DNA of 64,000 nt. Source: an uncultured Jannaschia sp. (GTDB lineage: Bacteria; Pseudomonadota; Alphaproteobacteria; Rhodobacterales; Rhodobacteraceae). How positions within the stretch are numbered: position 1 is the first letter of the stretch; each line of letters begins with the position of its first letter. The notes beneath the pieces were generated by a model that had not been told where the DNA came from, did not search any database, and saw only the letters and a program-made list of their open reading frames with translations. The translations under genes and the position numbers were made by a program. Positions 63,675-64,000 of this stretch are shown here, piece by piece. The stretch is taken from contig NZ_CANNEZ010000001.1 of the NCBI RefSeq assembly GCF_947503795.1, positions 1,107,001 through 1,171,000 on the forward strand, in the 5' to 3' direction.

Positions 63675-64000
63675 ATGACGGACCGCCTGAAGGGGAAACG
63701 CGCCCTGATCACCGCCGCCGGGCAGGGGATCGGGCGCGCCACCGCAGAGATGTGGGTTGCCGAAGGGGCCGAGGTCTTCGCAACCGACCGCGACGCGGCA
63801 CTTCTGGACGGGCTCGACTGCGAGACCTTCGCCCTTGATGTGCGCGATCCGGCCTCGATCCGGGACGGCGTCGCGAAGGCGCGCCCGACGGTCCTCTTCA
63901 ATTGCGCGGGGTTCGTGCATCACGGCGACGTGCAGGCCGCGACCGAGGACGAGTGGGAAATGGGGTTCGACCTGAACGTCCGCTCGATGTTCCGAACGAT
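63675..64000 (+). CDS. SDR family oxidoreductase, 5' part (cut by the window end)
   Basis: The first 108 residues of a short-chain dehydrogenase. The NAD(P) motif is ITAAGQGIGRATAEM (about residue 11), FALDVRDP (about 51) is the adenine-binding Asp region, and FNCAGFVHHG is the NAG-like structural motif. The pattern resembles the 2-keto-3-deoxy-L-fuconate dehydrogenase/DHRS6 group, which fits a sugar-acid pathway. The catalytic Ser-Tyr-Lys lie outside the window. Confidence 0.88.
   Translation, partial: MTDRLKGKRALITAAGQGIGRATAEMWVAEGAEVFATDRDAALLDGLDCETFALDVRDPASIRDGVAKARPTVLFNCAGFVHHGDVQAATEDEWEMGFDLNVRSMFRT

Overview
The window is a GC-rich (mostly well above 60% G+C by eye) stretch of a chromosome from an alphaproteobacterium, most likely a marine member of the Rhodobacterales (Roseobacter group). 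The evidence is the ccmA-ccmB-ccmC-ccmD-ccmG order, a long alphaproteobacterial RNase E with a huge acidic insert in its S1 domain, a DctD-type regulator without the GAFTGA loop, a DUF6280-like small protein, a PopZ/DUF2497-like protein beside tolC, several MttB/TRAP/TAT-type features common in this group, and the hom-glpX-recJ arrangement. No plasmid, prophage, insertion sequence or CRISPR signal was seen.

Layout. 1-4.9 kb: purine genes purC-purS and purQ, separated by a membrane protein, a zinc alcohol dehydrogenase, and a minus-strand pair (heme-type membrane protein plus Tat-exported intradiol-dioxygenase-like protein). 4.9-9 kb: DctB/DctD-like two-component pair and an alpha/beta hydrolase. 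9-20.8 kb: rne, an M48 protease, an aminotransferase, a cell-wall amidase, msrB, a GNAT acyltransferase, an ABC-F ATPase, a metallopeptidase-like lipoprotein and a polysaccharide pyruvyl transferase. 20.8-25.7 kb: parE flanked on both sides by lower-GC genes of unknown function (three membrane or secreted proteins), then a pilin-like surface protein. 25.8-30.5 kb: galE and the cytochrome c maturation operon, with a LysE-type exporter inserted in it. 30.6-38.5 kb: acnA, a DUF1223 protein, a HAD phosphatase, a lone MttB-family methyltransferase, an H-NOX/diguanylate cyclase pair, and tRNA-Glu. 38.5-44.8 kb: recJ, glpX, an aldo/keto reductase, hom, a small lipoprotein and a TetR regulator. 44.8-51.4 kb: efp, DUF6280, DUF2497, tolC, a Pcm-like protein, tRNA-Cys, and an acyl-CoA dehydrogenase/CoA-transferase pair.

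51.4-64 kb is an accessory catabolic region. A run of ten closely packed minus-strand genes goes from a TRAP solute-binding protein down through an enolase-superfamily enzyme, DctQ, DctM, a PhyH dioxygenase, a UxaA-type dehydratase, a shikimate-dehydrogenase-like enzyme, a beta-hydroxyacid dehydrogenase and two exporters. A divergent GntR regulator, a second beta-hydroxyacid dehydrogenase and an SDR enzyme (cut by the window end) flank it. It looks like uptake and oxidation of a hydroxylated acid (sugar-acid or cyclitol-acid type); the substrate cannot be read from sequence.

The most noteworthy items are the H-NOX protein whose proximal heme histidine is an arginine but which is still translationally coupled to an HNOBA-GGDEF cyclase, the DctD homologue lacking GAFTGA, the intradiol-like protein lacking both tyrosine ligands next to a bis-heme membrane protein, a strand-specific 13-bp hairpin after the TRAP binding-protein gene, a shared palindromic element upstream of rne and galE, and the low-GC genes around parE.
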